From the NCBI GenBank assembly GCA_023128035.1, contig JAGMES010000015.1:1-53399 (forward strand): a DNA stretch of 53,399 nt, written 5' to 3'. The notes beneath the pieces were generated by a model. The model saw only the letters and a program-made list of their open reading frames with translations, did not search any database and was not told where the DNA came from. Shown here piece after piece: positions 1 to 7,874 of this stretch (position 1 is the first letter of the stretch; the number at the start of each line of letters is the position of its first letter). The position numbers were made by a program, and so were the translations under genes. The DNA is from Halanaerobiales bacterium (GTDB lineage Bacteria > Bacillota_F > Halanaerobiia > DY22613).

Positions 1-1
1 T

Positions 2-124
2 ATTAAATGTTTAAATATTTCAACGTATAAATTCACTTGGAGAGATTCAAACATCACGTTTTGGTTTAAAGGACAAAAGAAAGAGATAGAAAATGTTTTA
101 TCACAAACTCATTTAAACTTTTAG
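2..124 (+). CDS. 3' end of an unidentified gene (partial)
   Basis: An open frame enters from the left edge and runs 40 codons to a TAG at 122-124, 15 bases before the next gene. It reads as ordinary protein with two Trp residues, a basic patch (KGQKKE) and a short C-terminal helix. The direction and spacing match the rightward genes that follow, so it is probably the C-terminus of another gene of this transcription unit. The fragment is too short to assign a family. Chance remains possible because there are only 40 codons. Confidence 0.45.
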   Translation: MKCLNISTYKFTWRDSNITFWFKGQKKEIENVLSQTHLNF

Positions 125-139
125 GTATTTAATTAAAAA

Positions 140-910
140 ATGAAACATCAGATAATTTGTGGTGATTGTATAAAGGAATTAGAGAAAATACCAGACCAAT
201 ATGTGGATTTGATATTTGTAGATCCTCCTTATAACATAGCTAAGAATTATGGTACCTATAAGGATAATTTAGCATTAGAAGAATATTATGACTGGTGTGA
301 AAAGTGGCTTTCAGAATGTGTGAGAATTCTCAAGATAACAGGTTCCATATCCGTAATGAATTATCCTGAACATTTAGCTTATTTTAAAACATTTCTTGAC
401 AAAAAAGCAACATTTATTAATTGGATAACTTGGATAAGGAATGATAATCAACCTTATCAAAAGAAAAGGAAGTTTAAAAAGAATCATCAGGATATACTAT
501 TTTATGTTAAAGATAAAGAAAAGTATTATTTTAATTGGCGAGCAGTGGCGAGAAGAGCGATATGGTATAAAGATAAAAGAGTCAAAGACTTAGCGGGACA
601 GCCAGATACGTGGGCAGACATAACTTACGTGAAAGGAAATTCAAAGGAGAAAATTAAAACAAAGAATCAATTACCAATAAAATTATTAGAGAGAATAATT
701 AATAGTACCTCGCAGGAAAATGATATAATTTTTGATTGTTTCCTTGGATCCGGAACAACTATAATAGCAGCAGAAAGATTAAATAGGAATAGTATAGGAA
801 TCGAGATCTCAAAGGATTATTGTAAATTAGTATATGAAAGATTGAAAGAAGAGATAGTGCAGACAGGATTTGAAAGAGAAATATCTAAGATAGAAAAAAT
901 AGGATTTTAA
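140..910 (+). CDS. DNA adenine-N6 methyltransferase, beta class
   Basis: Transfers a methyl group from S-adenosylmethionine to adenine N6 in DNA. The catalytic motif DPPY lies at residues 28-31 and the SAM-binding motif FLGSGTT at 201-207. The catalytic-before-SAM-binding order, with a variable target-recognition stretch between, defines the beta class (CcrM/HinfI-like). No restriction endonuclease lies beside it, so self-protection against host restriction or marking of viral DNA is more likely than a restriction-modification pair. It is clearly paralogous to the protein at 7175-7846 over the first 65 residues. At 256 residues it is of normal size for an orphan phage enzyme. The target sequence cannot be read from the protein. 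Confidence 0.9.
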   Translation: MKHQIICGDCIKELEKIPDQYVDLIFVDPPYNIAKNYGTYKDNLALEEYYDWCEKWLSECVRILKITGSISVMNYPEHLAYFKTFLDKKATFINWITWIRNDNQPYQKKRKFKKNHQDILFYVKDKEKYYFNWRAVARRAIWYKDKRVKDLAGQPDTWADITYVKGNSKEKIKTKNQLPIKLLERIINSTSQENDIIFDCFLGSGTTIIAAERLNRNSIGIEISKDYCKLVYERLKEEIVQTGFEREISKIEKIGF

Positions 911-918
911 AAAAGAAA

Positions 919-1227
919 ATGGAAATAATATTGTTAGATAGGGGAGAAGGTAAAACACTTAAATTATTGGAGCGAGCAGCAAATTGGAATGGATATATTG
1001 TGTGTCATACGAAAGTAGAAGCTTATAGAATCCAGAAAGTAGCAAGAGCAAATGGAATAGAAATAAATTTTCCTTTAACATTTAATGAATTTTTAGAAAA
1101 ACAATATTTGGGAAAGGAAATAAAGTGTTTTCACATTGATAATGCTGATATTTTATTACAAGCATTGACTAACGTACCAATTAAAACTATAAGTATGACA
1201 GAGAAGGGGGATAAAAACTTATTCTGA
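919..1227 (+). CDS. Small P-loop-like protein
   Basis: A 102-residue protein starting eight bases after the methyltransferase stop. Residues 8-13 (RGEGKT) fit the GxGKT core of a Walker A loop directly after a hydrophobic strand. FHIDNAD near residue 72 looks like a Walker B strand. The rest of an ATPase core is missing, so this is either a minimal nucleotide-binding protein, common in phage replication regions, or a stripped relative of a helicase or terminase domain. The ATP-binding assignment is inference from the two motifs; the role is unknown. Confidence 0.55.
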   Translation: MEIILLDRGEGKTLKLLERAANWNGYIVCHTKVEAYRIQKVARANGIEINFPLTFNEFLEKQYLGKEIKCFHIDNADILLQALTNVPIKTISMTEKGDKNLF

Positions 1228-1266
1228 AAATAAATAATTATAATTTATGTAAGGAGAATTAAAAAA

Positions 1267-2739
1267 ATGATTGCACCAGTTAGTAGATTAACTAAAAAGG
1301 AGATTACTTGGTTAGCAAATCATAGATGTAAACACGGTCATACGTACCTAGAGCATTATAATTGTTATCTCGAAGAAAATCCAAAAGGATTTAAAATGGG
1401 TTTCTTTGATATAGAAACAAGTGGGCTCAAAGCAGATTTTGGTTTGATGTATTGTTATTGTATTAAAGAACATGGGAAGAAAGAGATAATAGGAAGGACT
1501 ATAACTCAAGAGGAGTTAAGAAGTGACGAATTGGATAAGGGAGTAGTAGAAAATTGCATTAAAGATATGTCTAAGTTTGATGTGTTAGTTACTCATTACG
1601 GATGTGTAACACCGGGTCATCGTGTTCTTACAGCAAATTTAGAATGGAAACCGGTTGAAAATTTAGAAATAGGTGAAAAGCTATTAACTTTCAATGAGGA
1701 ACCAAAACGAGATAGTAATTATAGATGTTATGAGGAAGGAACTGTTTTAGAGAATAGAAGGTTTACTGCGGAAGCGTATGAAGTGGAATTGTCGGATGGT
1801 CGAAAATTAGTATCCACTCCGGATCATTTATGGTTGACAGAAAGTGGATGGGTACGAACTGATAGATTAAAAGCAATTAATGTGGAAAAACAATCTAACT
1901 ATTCTACAAAAATAAAGCAATTCTTACCGGTTTGGAAAACAAGAGATTCATATGAAGCGGGTTGGTTAAGTGGTTTTTTTGATGGAGAAGGTTCTCTTTC
2001 TAAATTTGAAAGAAGTGATAAAAAGGGAGATTATCGCATATCAATAATTGCTTCTCAAAATACAAACATAGCGTTAGAAACAGCATTTCAATATCTAAAT
2101 AAGGAAGGATTTAAATATGGCGTGCATTGGAATTATGATAAACATAATGAACATACAAAGGAAGGGAGTGAGTGTAATCAAATTGTATTATCTAAAACTA
2201 TTTCGGAAATGTTAACATTCCTTGGTGCTGTTCGTCCAAAGAGGCTTTTGGATAAATTCAATGCCAAAATGCTGGAGGATTTTACACTTCAATCAAGACC
2301 AAGTCAAAAGTTTGCAATTAAAAGTGTTAAGCATGTAGGACAAAGAGAATTTATTGGATTGGGGACTACAAGTAAAACGTATTTTGTGGAAGGCTTCGGT
2401 GCTCATAACACAAGATTTGATATTCCATTTGTTAGATCAAGGGCGTTACATTGGAAGATTCCCTTCCCAGCTTTCGGGGCTATAAATCATAAGGATACTT
2501 ACTATATGTGCAGACGATTGTTGTGTATTACACGAAATAGATTAGAAACTGCATGTCAAGCTGTTCTTGGAGTAACTAAAAAGACACATATGAATCCTGA
2601 TATTTGGGTACGGGCTTTACAAGGAAAGACAGATGCGTTAGAATTTATTTATGATCATTGTGAGCGGGATGTAGAAGATTTAGAAGATTTATATCTTGCT
2701 TTATTAGGTTTTGTGAAGGATACATCAAAAAGTATTTAG
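1267..2739 (+). CDS. DEDD-type 3'-5' exonuclease interrupted by an intein
   Basis: Ribonuclease H-like 3'-5' exonuclease (YprB/RNase_H_2 or polymerase-proofreading type), split by an intein at residues 113-381. Exo I is FDIETSG (Asp48, Glu50). Exo II is restored only after splicing, when HYG joins TRFDIPF (Asp385). Exo III is the HCERD segment (Asp468), with His where family B polymerases usually have Tyr. The mature protein would be about 221 residues, so there is no room for a polymerase domain; it probably works beside a polymerase encoded elsewhere, or in repair. Residues 21-33 hold Cys and His that could bind zinc. AAGGAGA lies a few bases upstream of the ATG. Confidence 0.8.
   Translation: MIAPVSRLTKKEITWLANHRCKHGHTYLEHYNCYLEENPKGFKMGFFDIETSGLKADFGLMYCYCIKEHGKKEIIGRTITQEELRSDELDKGVVENCIKDMSKFDVLVTHYGCVTPGHRVLTANLEWKPVENLEIGEKLLTFNEEPKRDSNYRCYEEGTVLENRRFTAEAYEVELSDGRKLVSTPDHLWLTESGWVRTDRLKAINVEKQSNYSTKIKQFLPVWKTRDSYEAGWLSGFFDGEGSLSKFERSDKKGDYRISIIASQNTNIALETAFQYLNKEGFKYGVHWNYDKHNEHTKEGSECNQIVLSKTISEMLTFLGAVRPKRLLDKFNAKMLEDFTLQSRPSQKFAIKSVKHVGQREFIGLGTTSKTYFVEGFGAHNTRFDIPFVRSRALHWKIPFPAFGAINHKDTYYMCRRLLCITRNRLETACQAVLGVTKKTHMNPDIWVRALQGKTDALEFIYDHCERDVEDLEDLYLALLGFVKDTSKSI
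1603..2409 (+). mobile_element. Intein with LAGLIDADG homing endonuclease
   Basis: Encodes residues 113-381 (269 aa) of the exonuclease. It starts with Cys113 followed by a block A segment (VTPGHRVLT). It ends in GAHN (His380-Asn381) followed by Thr382 as the +1 nucleophile. A LAGLIDADG-type motif AGWLSGFFDGEGS sits near residues 230-243. The insertion point is inside the Exo II motif next to an active-site strand, a typical intein choice. All splicing residues are present, so it should be active. Only one LAGLIDADG motif is obvious, so it would act as a dimer or has a diverged second motif. Confidence 0.9.
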
Positions 2740-2784
2740 GATAATAATTATATAATATTGAATTAAAAAAAAGGAAATAATTAA

Positions 2785-3216
2785 ATGAAGAAGGAAAAAG
2801 AAGTAGAAGAGAAGAAAGTAGTTGAAGAAGCAATTAAAACTGAGGAGGATTCAGAAAAACGAAGAGAAGTATTAATTTTTCATAAAGACAACAAAGGTAA
2901 TTATGTATCAAGATTACCAAACAACAAGATAGTTTTACACCATAGAAAGGATAGTGTTCAAGAAATCATAGAAGGATTAGAATATGAATGTATTTTAGAA
3001 GAGAAAACACATTGGGCTTTTGCGTGGATAGCAGGTATTAGATATTATCCTAGAGTTATACTTAAGGATGATTTTACTTGTATTAGTATGGAGAACAGTA
3101 AGAAAAGAGAACTGTTCCCAGATATTCTATCTGCTATTAAAGCACTAAAAAAGAAAACAAACAGTCGTTATATCTTAGTTATAACTCCCGAAGGGGAAAC
3201 AACTGGGAAATGGTAA
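2785..3216 (+). CDS. Unknown protein with charged N-terminal tail
   Basis: A 143-residue protein preceded by AAGGAAATAATTAA. The first 28 residues are almost all Lys and Glu and likely form a charged helix or disordered tail. The rest looks like a compact alpha/beta domain with several beta strands and a Trp-Ala-Phe-Ala-Trp stretch near residue 77. No family is recognised. Its place between the exonuclease and the ClpP-like protease fits an early viral role, but nothing in the sequence shows a function. Confidence 0.6.
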   Translation: MKKEKEVEEKKVVEEAIKTEEDSEKRREVLIFHKDNKGNYVSRLPNNKIVLHHRKDSVQEIIEGLEYECILEEKTHWAFAWIAGIRYYPRVILKDDFTCISMENSKKRELFPDILSAIKALKKKTNSRYILVITPEGETTGKW

Positions 3217-3269
3217 ATCTAAAAATCGTATATTTTGAGTTTATTTATAAGGGGGAGTTTTAAAAAAAA

Positions 3270-3878
3270 ATGATGAACTTAAAAGATTTCGAAGGATTAT
3301 CTATGAGTCTATATGACGCATTAAGACTTTCTGAAATGAGAAAAGGTATCTTTCATTATAGAGGAGAAATAGACGGATGTGAAACAGAAGATTTTCTATT
3401 AGAAATAGCTCACGTTCGAGAATCTCCCTCGGATTATCCGGAGATTACAATAAGAATATCATCAAATGGAGGAAGTGTTTATAACGCTTTTAGTTTATAC
3501 GATGTTTTACGAGAATTATCACAACAGGGAGTTCATGTTAGAATGGTAGTTGAGGGATTAGCAGCAAGTGCCGCTGCAATGATATTTCTACAGGGTGCTG
3601 ACGAAAGAATCGCATTACCTACTTCCTCCTTTTTATTACATGAAGTGAGTAGATGGGTTTCTTCCTTCTCAGAAAAAAGTTCAGCATTAGAGGATGAAAT
3701 GGAGGCATTGAAAAGGATTACAGAAAAGATAATTGATATTCTTTCTGAACGTTGTAACAAATCACGAGATGAAGTCCGAAAAGTAATAGAAAGAAAAGAA
3801 ACATGGCTATCAGCGAAAGAAGCTTTGGAATGGAATCTCATTGATAAAATTAGTGGTAAAGAGAATGAAAAAGAATGA
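3270..3878 (+). CDS. ClpP-like serine protease
   Basis: Shows the ClpP fold signature: substrate strand ISSNGGSV (64-71), nucleophile Ser100 in GLAASAAAM, and His124 in LLHEVS. Where cellular ClpP has its catalytic Asp, this protein has Glu177 in ETWLSAKEALEWNLID, as do many phage ClpP-like enzymes. Phage members usually mature the prohead, yet this gene lies with replication genes, about 30 kb from the head module and on the other strand, and the head module has its own protease domain. It may therefore act in early protein processing or host takeover. A strong GGGGGAG ribosome binding site precedes ATG 3270, with an alternative ATG at 3273. Confidence 0.85.
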   Translation: MMNLKDFEGLSMSLYDALRLSEMRKGIFHYRGEIDGCETEDFLLEIAHVRESPSDYPEITIRISSNGGSVYNAFSLYDVLRELSQQGVHVRMVVEGLAASAAAMIFLQGADERIALPTSSFLLHEVSRWVSSFSEKSSALEDEMEALKRITEKIIDILSERCNKSRDEVRKVIERKETWLSAKEALEWNLIDKISGKENEKE

Positions 3879-4065
3879 GGAGAAGGAAGAAATAGATATT
3901 GCAAAATATAACATAAGTAAATTACAACATACTATACCAAGAAGCTCTAATGAGAATGTAGTCCTTAAAAATTTAGGGCTGTCTTCTTTTTCGAGAATTG
4001 AAGCTATGGATATTCTACTTGAAATATTAAATGTGAAAATTATGGTTTTAGAGAAGGAAAAATGA
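3865..4065 (+). CDS. Unknown small acidic/basic protein
   Basis: A 66-residue frame whose ATG at 3865 lies inside the end of the protease gene, suggesting translational coupling. An in-frame TTG at 3841 would add eight residues but has no ribosome binding site. A charged N-terminus is followed by two predicted amphipathic helices. The stop overlaps the next ATG as ATGA. No family recognised. Confidence 0.55.
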   Translation: MKKNEEKEEIDIAKYNISKLQHTIPRSSNENVVLKNLGLSSFSRIEAMDILLEILNVKIMVLEKEK

Positions 4066-4202
4066 AGAAAGAAATAATACCTTTATGGGAAGAGGATAAG
4101 TATGATATAGAGTATCTCGTAGATAAATCATGTAGAGAGGGATTAACTGCTGAAGAAGAAGAAGAATTGGATGCATTAATGAAAGCAAATAAAATGAGAT
4201 GA
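4062..4202 (+). CDS. Very small acidic protein (46 aa)
   Basis: Starts at ATG 4062 overlapping the previous stop (ATGA) and ends six bases before the GAPDH start, filling the gap exactly. Near residue 29 it has the segment LTAEEEEELDALMKA, a helix pattern often seen in small phage proteins. GAGAAGGAAAA upstream can serve as ribosome binding site. The tight packing on both sides is the main support; function unknown. Confidence 0.55.
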   Translation: MKKEIIPLWEEDKYDIEYLVDKSCREGLTAEEEEELDALMKANKMR

Positions 4203-4207
4203 ATTAA

Positions 4208-5212
4208 ATGGATAAAGTAAGAATTGGCATTTCTGGAATGGGTAGAATAGGAAGACAGGTACTCAGAATGGCGGTTAATAATTCTTCTATAGAAGTAGTG
4301 GTGATTAATGATATTGGAAAAATGATTGCTATTGAACATCTCGTAAAATACGATTCAGTTCATGGTAAAGCAAATTTTGATGTTTCACACACGATTGATT
4401 CATTGATAATAAATGGACAAGAAGTTAAATATACTTCAGAACCTAATCCCGAAGAATTGTGTTGGGGTAAAGAAGACGTTGACATAGTTATAGAATCTAC
4501 AGGACTCTTCACTTCATTTGTTGATGCTACTAAACATCTGAGTGCGGGAGCAGGACACGTTTTAGTTACTGGTCCCTCCAAAGATATTAAAATGATAGTG
4601 CTTGGCGTTAATGAATCTGATTACCATATAGATGAAGACTTTATTATTTCACTTGCTAGTTGTACTACTAATTGCTTAGCTCCAATTGTTAAAGCGCTTA
4701 ATAATTACTATGGAATTGAACATGCATTTATGACAACAATTCATTCTTACACAAACGATCAAAGAATTTTAGATGTTTATCATCCTGATTTACGGAGAGC
4801 AAGAGCAGGTGCAATAAATATGATTCCCACTTCTACCGGAGCAGCAAAGGCGATAGGAAAAATAATCCCATCATTAGAAGGCAAAATAGACGGTATGTCT
4901 GTGAGAGTACCAATTATGGATGTTTCGTTAATAGATTTGGTTGTCAAACTAAAAGTAAGGAAGGTTACTCCAACAGAAATAAATAATAAACTTGTATTAG
5001 CAAAAATGGATATAGGTTTGGATATATTAGATGTGAATTGGGATCCGCTTACTTCCTCCGATTATATAGGTAATACACATTCTGCAATAATAGATGCATT
5101 AAGCACCCAAGTATTAAATAACAATTTTGTGAAGATATTAGCTTGGTATGACAATGAAATCGCTTATTCTCAAAGAGTTATAGATATGATTCTTAAAATT
5201 GGAGGAAGATAG
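4208..5212 (+). CDS. gap: Class I glyceraldehyde-3-phosphate dehydrogenase
   Basis: Oxidises glyceraldehyde-3-phosphate to 1,3-bisphosphoglycerate with NAD(P). All hallmark motifs are present: the dinucleotide loop GISGMGRIGR (7-16), acidic Asp35 that favours NAD, catalytic Cys152 in ASCTTNC, His179 in TTIHS, TSTGAAKA, and the C-terminal WYDNE. Its 334 residues are normal length, so it looks intact and active. This is the bacterial/eukaryotic-type family. Archaeal glycolysis generally uses the unrelated-in-sequence type II enzyme, so transfer from bacteria is the simplest origin. It is the only obvious central-carbon gene in the window. Spacing to neighbours (5 and 3 bases) shows it belongs to the viral operon. 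Confidence 0.95.
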   Translation: MDKVRIGISGMGRIGRQVLRMAVNNSSIEVVVINDIGKMIAIEHLVKYDSVHGKANFDVSHTIDSLIINGQEVKYTSEPNPEELCWGKEDVDIVIESTGLFTSFVDATKHLSAGAGHVLVTGPSKDIKMIVLGVNESDYHIDEDFIISLASCTTNCLAPIVKALNNYYGIEHAFMTTIHSYTNDQRILDVYHPDLRRARAGAINMIPTSTGAAKAIGKIIPSLEGKIDGMSVRVPIMDVSLIDLVVKLKVRKVTPTEINNKLVLAKMDIGLDILDVNWDPLTSSDYIGNTHSAIIDALSTQVLNNNFVKILAWYDNEIAYSQRVIDMILKIGGR

Positions 5213-5215
5213 GAA

Positions 5216-5398
5216 ATGGATAAAATATATTATATTCAATTAAAAATAAGGGGAGAGAACGAAGCCGAAACCAAGAAAACCCTCACAAATTTATGTGCTT
5301 CCATCAGTCACAATGAAGAGATTATCAGGTATGATGTAAAAGAAATTAAAGCGTGGGATTGGTATGGGGAATATAGAAAAGAGAGTGAAGTTTTCTAA
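5216..5398 (+). CDS. Unknown small protein
   Basis: A 60-residue frame three bases after the GAPDH stop, with GGAAGATAGGAA before ATG 5216. Beta-alpha-beta-like pattern with a strand at the start (YYIQLKI), a middle helix and a C-terminus rich in Trp and Glu. This resembles a small ferredoxin-like fold, but no family is recognised. Its tight spacing suggests co-translation with GAPDH; a functional link is not shown. Confidence 0.55.
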   Translation: MDKIYYIQLKIRGENEAETKKTLTNLCASISHNEEIIRYDVKEIKAWDWYGEYRKESEVF

Positions 5399-5451
5399 AT
5401 TAGACGATACATACTTAACACCAATTAAATATTTAAATAAAAGTGAATGAA

Positions 5452-5634
5452 ATGGAAACTTTATTAGAATTATTGGAAAGAATAAAATATTATGCTGAAT
5501 GGGATGAAGGTGATTCAAGACTTAGCTTAGTTCTCAATCTTGATGAAATTTATGGATTAGTAATTGATGTTATTGAAATATTAAATAAAAAATCAACGTT
5601 AGTGGGAAAGGAAAATGGGAAAAAGAATCATTAA
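5452..5634 (+). CDS. Unknown small helical protein
   Basis: A 60-residue protein. ATG 5452 is preferred because AGTGA stands just upstream; an in-frame GTG at 5443 would add three residues. It is predicted to be mainly helical with acidic stretches (ETLLELLERI at the start). The end overlaps the next gene by 20 bases. A TTTAAATA stretch at about 5430 could be a TATA-like element. Function unknown. Confidence 0.5.
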   Translation: METLLELLERIKYYAEWDEGDSRLSLVLNLDEIYGLVIDVIEILNKKSTLVGKENGKKNH

Positions 5635-5941
5635 AGAAAAGATAAATGAGATTTCAGTGAATGTTTGTGATCTCTGTTTATGCGATCTTGAACCGAATCC
5701 ACCAGCTAATCTTACTGAAGATGGTTATCCAATTTGTTGGGGGTTTACTTTACAATTAAAGCAATGGTATTATACAAAGGATGAATTGATTAAAGATTTC
5801 CTTAAGGAAAATCCACAATTTATTGATAATAGTAATGATTCTCCTTTTCATAAAAGTATTGAATTATCTTTGTGTCCAAGATGTGCAAAGAAAATTATTC
5901 AACTTATAGAATGTGGGAAGAGTAATGAAAATGAAATATGA
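5615..5941 (+). CDS. Putative zinc-binding protein
   Basis: A 108-residue protein with two Cys pairs, CDLC near residue 18 and CPRC near residue 89, flanking a Trp-rich middle. This spacing fits a single treble-clef or rubredoxin-like zinc site. The N-terminus is basic and overlaps the previous gene. No family is recognised; nucleic-acid or protein binding is a guess from the zinc-like pattern only. Confidence 0.6.
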   Translation: MGKRIIKEKINEISVNVCDLCLCDLEPNPPANLTEDGYPICWGFTLQLKQWYYTKDELIKDFLKENPQFIDNSNDSPFHKSIELSLCPRCAKKIIQLIECGKSNENEI

Positions 5942-6113
5942 ATATAAGATTATAGACATATACAGTGCCACTCATGATTTTGAATTAGAAAGAAAAATCA
6001 ATGAATTAGCAAAAGAAGGATGGAAATTAAAATTAATCCATCCTGTTACTAAAGCTTCTAATTATGATAGAGAATTGATTTTTGAACGAGAAATAATAGA
6101 ATCAGGACGATAA
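5925..6113 (+). CDS. DUF4177-like small protein
   Basis: About 62 residues beginning near YEYKIIDIYS and containing LNELAKEGWKL-type spacing (INELAKEGWKLKLI). This is the usual layout of DUF4177 proteins: strand, helix, a Gly-Trp turn, then strand. GGGAAGAG precedes ATG 5925, so I chose that over GTG 5913; ATG 5931 is also possible. The first bases overlap the zinc protein gene. Biochemical role of the family is not known. Confidence 0.55.
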   Translation: MKMKYEYKIIDIYSATHDFELERKINELAKEGWKLKLIHPVTKASNYDRELIFEREIIESGR

Positions 6114-6114
6114 G

Positions 6115-6318
6115 ATGATGTCAGAATTAAAATGTTTTATATTATATTATATATTCTGGTTGTCATGTGCTATTCTTGGTGGTTATTTCTTAGGTTCACT
6201 TTTTCCTGAAGAGAGTCTTGAAGCATTCATAGGAACTATGATAGGGGTTATAGTATTTGGATTACTTGGTGCGTTATTATTTATTAGTATTTTGATAGAG
6301 ATTGATAAAATTTCCTAA
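6115..6318 (+). CDS. Small membrane protein, two TM segments
   Basis: A 67-residue hydrophobic protein starting one base after the previous stop. Two membrane segments can be seen, at about residues 6-28 and 36-62, joined by a short acidic loop (FPEESLE). The second contains glycine-rich packing positions. The layout is compatible with a holin-like or small regulatory membrane protein, but position among early genes argues against a lysis role. Function unknown. Confidence 0.6.
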   Translation: MMSELKCFILYYIFWLSCAILGGYFLGSLFPEESLEAFIGTMIGVIVFGLLGALLFISILIEIDKIS

Positions 6319-6330
6319 GAGAGGGTAGAA

Positions 6331-7185
6331 ATGAAAATAGAAGAAGTTATTAAATATCCAAAATTAAGCTATTCTTTGGGGTTGTATCCCGATCAAAGAG
6401 TAGTTCTCGGTAAGCTATTATTTTGGACAGAAAAGGTTGACGGATCGAATTGCAGATGTTTCATTAATGAAAAAGAAGAAATACAATTTGGTAGTCGGAA
6501 TTTATTGATAGCAGGAAAAGGACTGTTGGAATCAATACAGGATTCTGGATACGTTTCAACTCTAAAAGAATGTTTAGTTGAATCTAAGGAGAAATGGAAC
6601 TCTAACTTAATAATTTTCTTTGAGATTTTACAAAAGGGAAAATCTCCAACCCGTACAGAGTTTCACGATAAAAGTGATATTAGAGTATTTGATATTTATT
6701 CCTTAGAGGTAGGATGGCTGAATTATACTAAAGTTCATCAGATTTGTTATCAATATAAATTACCAATAGTAGATTTGTGGGGAATTTCAAATCATGTTTC
6801 GTTGAAGACATTAAATAAATTTGAAGCAAATATGCTTAGGCTTGCTAAAAAGAAAGGAAGGGAAGGAGTCGTCGCTAAACATTATCATGGATTTGAAAGT
6901 TTGTTTTTTAAATGCCGTCTTGATGTTCCACAGTTAGATAGGGTTAAAATATATAAAGAAGACGGAAGAATAGAACTTCCTTCATTACCGAAAGCAGAAG
7001 TGATGAATGAGGTTCAAAAAGTATTAGATGATATAGGAATTGATAAATTTAAAGATGTAAAAATAACCATGCCATTAATTGCCCAATATGTTAGTAGGGA
7101 AAGTAGATTACGATTATGTAGTAATCCTAAAAACTTATATTCATATTATCTTGAAAGATTAGAATATCTTGAAAATGAAAATTAA
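6331..7185 (+). CDS. RNA ligase (nucleotidyltransferase superfamily)
   Basis: ATP-dependent ligase joining RNA 3'-OH and 5'-phosphate ends through a lysyl-AMP intermediate. The superfamily motifs appear in order: motif I EKVDGSN with nucleophile Lys35, motif III IFFEIL near residue 95, motif IIIa RVFDIYS near 116, motif IV REGVVAK near 178, and motif V FFKCR near 195. At 284 residues with a short helical C-terminus it is the size of T4 Rnl2-like enzymes rather than DNA ligases. No polynucleotide kinase/phosphatase partner is in the window. Plausible uses are repair of tRNA cut by host defences or editing-like repair. GAGAGGGTAGAA precedes the ATG. Confidence 0.85.
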   Translation: MKIEEVIKYPKLSYSLGLYPDQRVVLGKLLFWTEKVDGSNCRCFINEKEEIQFGSRNLLIAGKGLLESIQDSGYVSTLKECLVESKEKWNSNLIIFFEILQKGKSPTRTEFHDKSDIRVFDIYSLEVGWLNYTKVHQICYQYKLPIVDLWGISNHVSLKTLNKFEANMLRLAKKKGREGVVAKHYHGFESLFFKCRLDVPQLDRVKIYKEDGRIELPSLPKAEVMNEVQKVLDDIGIDKFKDVKITMPLIAQYVSRESRLRLCSNPKNLYSYYLERLEYLENEN

Positions 7186-7846
7186 ATATCCTGATGATAT
7201 TATAAATACGATTATCAATGGTGATAGCTTAGAAATAATCCAAAACATTCCTGATGATTCGATTGATTTCATATTTACTGATCCACCATATAACGTTGGG
7301 AAAGTATATGACAAATATGGAGACAACTTAAACAATACCGAATATTTAAATTGGAGCTTGAAATGGTTTTCGGAATGTAATAGAATTTCCAAATGTATTG
7401 TTTTTACTCCCGGTATTTATAATCTTAAGATGTGGATAAATATTAAAGAACCATTATGGATATTGGCATGGATTCTGAAAAACGGAATGAGTCGTAATAG
7501 ATTACGGGGATTTATTAATTGGGAACCTGTATTAGTATATGGAAAAATCAAGAAACGGATATTCCAAGATATATATTATGCACCATTAACCAATCAAAAA
7601 AATATTGGTACTCATCCTTCTCCCAAACCATTAAGACTATTTTATGATTTGATAAAAGATTTCACAGAGGAAGGTGATATAGTTTTGGATCCTTTTGTAG
7701 GAGCCGGTACTTCTGTGGTAGCTGCTAAATCATTGAAGAGGGAATTTATAGGAATAGATATTAGTAAAACGTATTGTGAAACAACAGAAAAACGATTAAG
7801 AAATACTAAATTATCTAAGTCAATAACAAATTGGATTGAGTCTTAG
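7175..7846 (+). CDS. DNA adenine-N6 methyltransferase, beta class (second copy)
   Basis: A 223-residue enzyme starting at ATG 7175, which overlaps the end of the ligase gene; the in-frame TTG at 7169 is less likely. DPPY is at residues 36-39 and the SAM motif FVGAGTS near residue 175, again in beta-class order. The N-terminal halves of this protein and the one at 140-910 share the pattern GD...IPD..D.IF.DPPYN..K.Y, then DNL, EY, KW and SEC. They are therefore duplicates that kept the catalytic part and differ in the recognition region, which suggests different target sites. Confidence 0.9.
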   Translation: MKIKYPDDIINTIINGDSLEIIQNIPDDSIDFIFTDPPYNVGKVYDKYGDNLNNTEYLNWSLKWFSECNRISKCIVFTPGIYNLKMWINIKEPLWILAWILKNGMSRNRLRGFINWEPVLVYGKIKKRIFQDIYYAPLTNQKNIGTHPSPKPLRLFYDLIKDFTEEGDIVLDPFVGAGTSVVAAKSLKREFIGIDISKTYCETTEKRLRNTKLSKSITNWIES

Positions 7847-7874
7847 TCTATCTAATAATTCGTATTTAAACTAA

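Noticed and set aside
1267..2739. Fragment of a family B DNA polymerase
   Set aside because: After removing the intein only an exonuclease-sized protein of about 221 residues remains, and no polymerase motifs (DxxSLYPS, DTD) are present.
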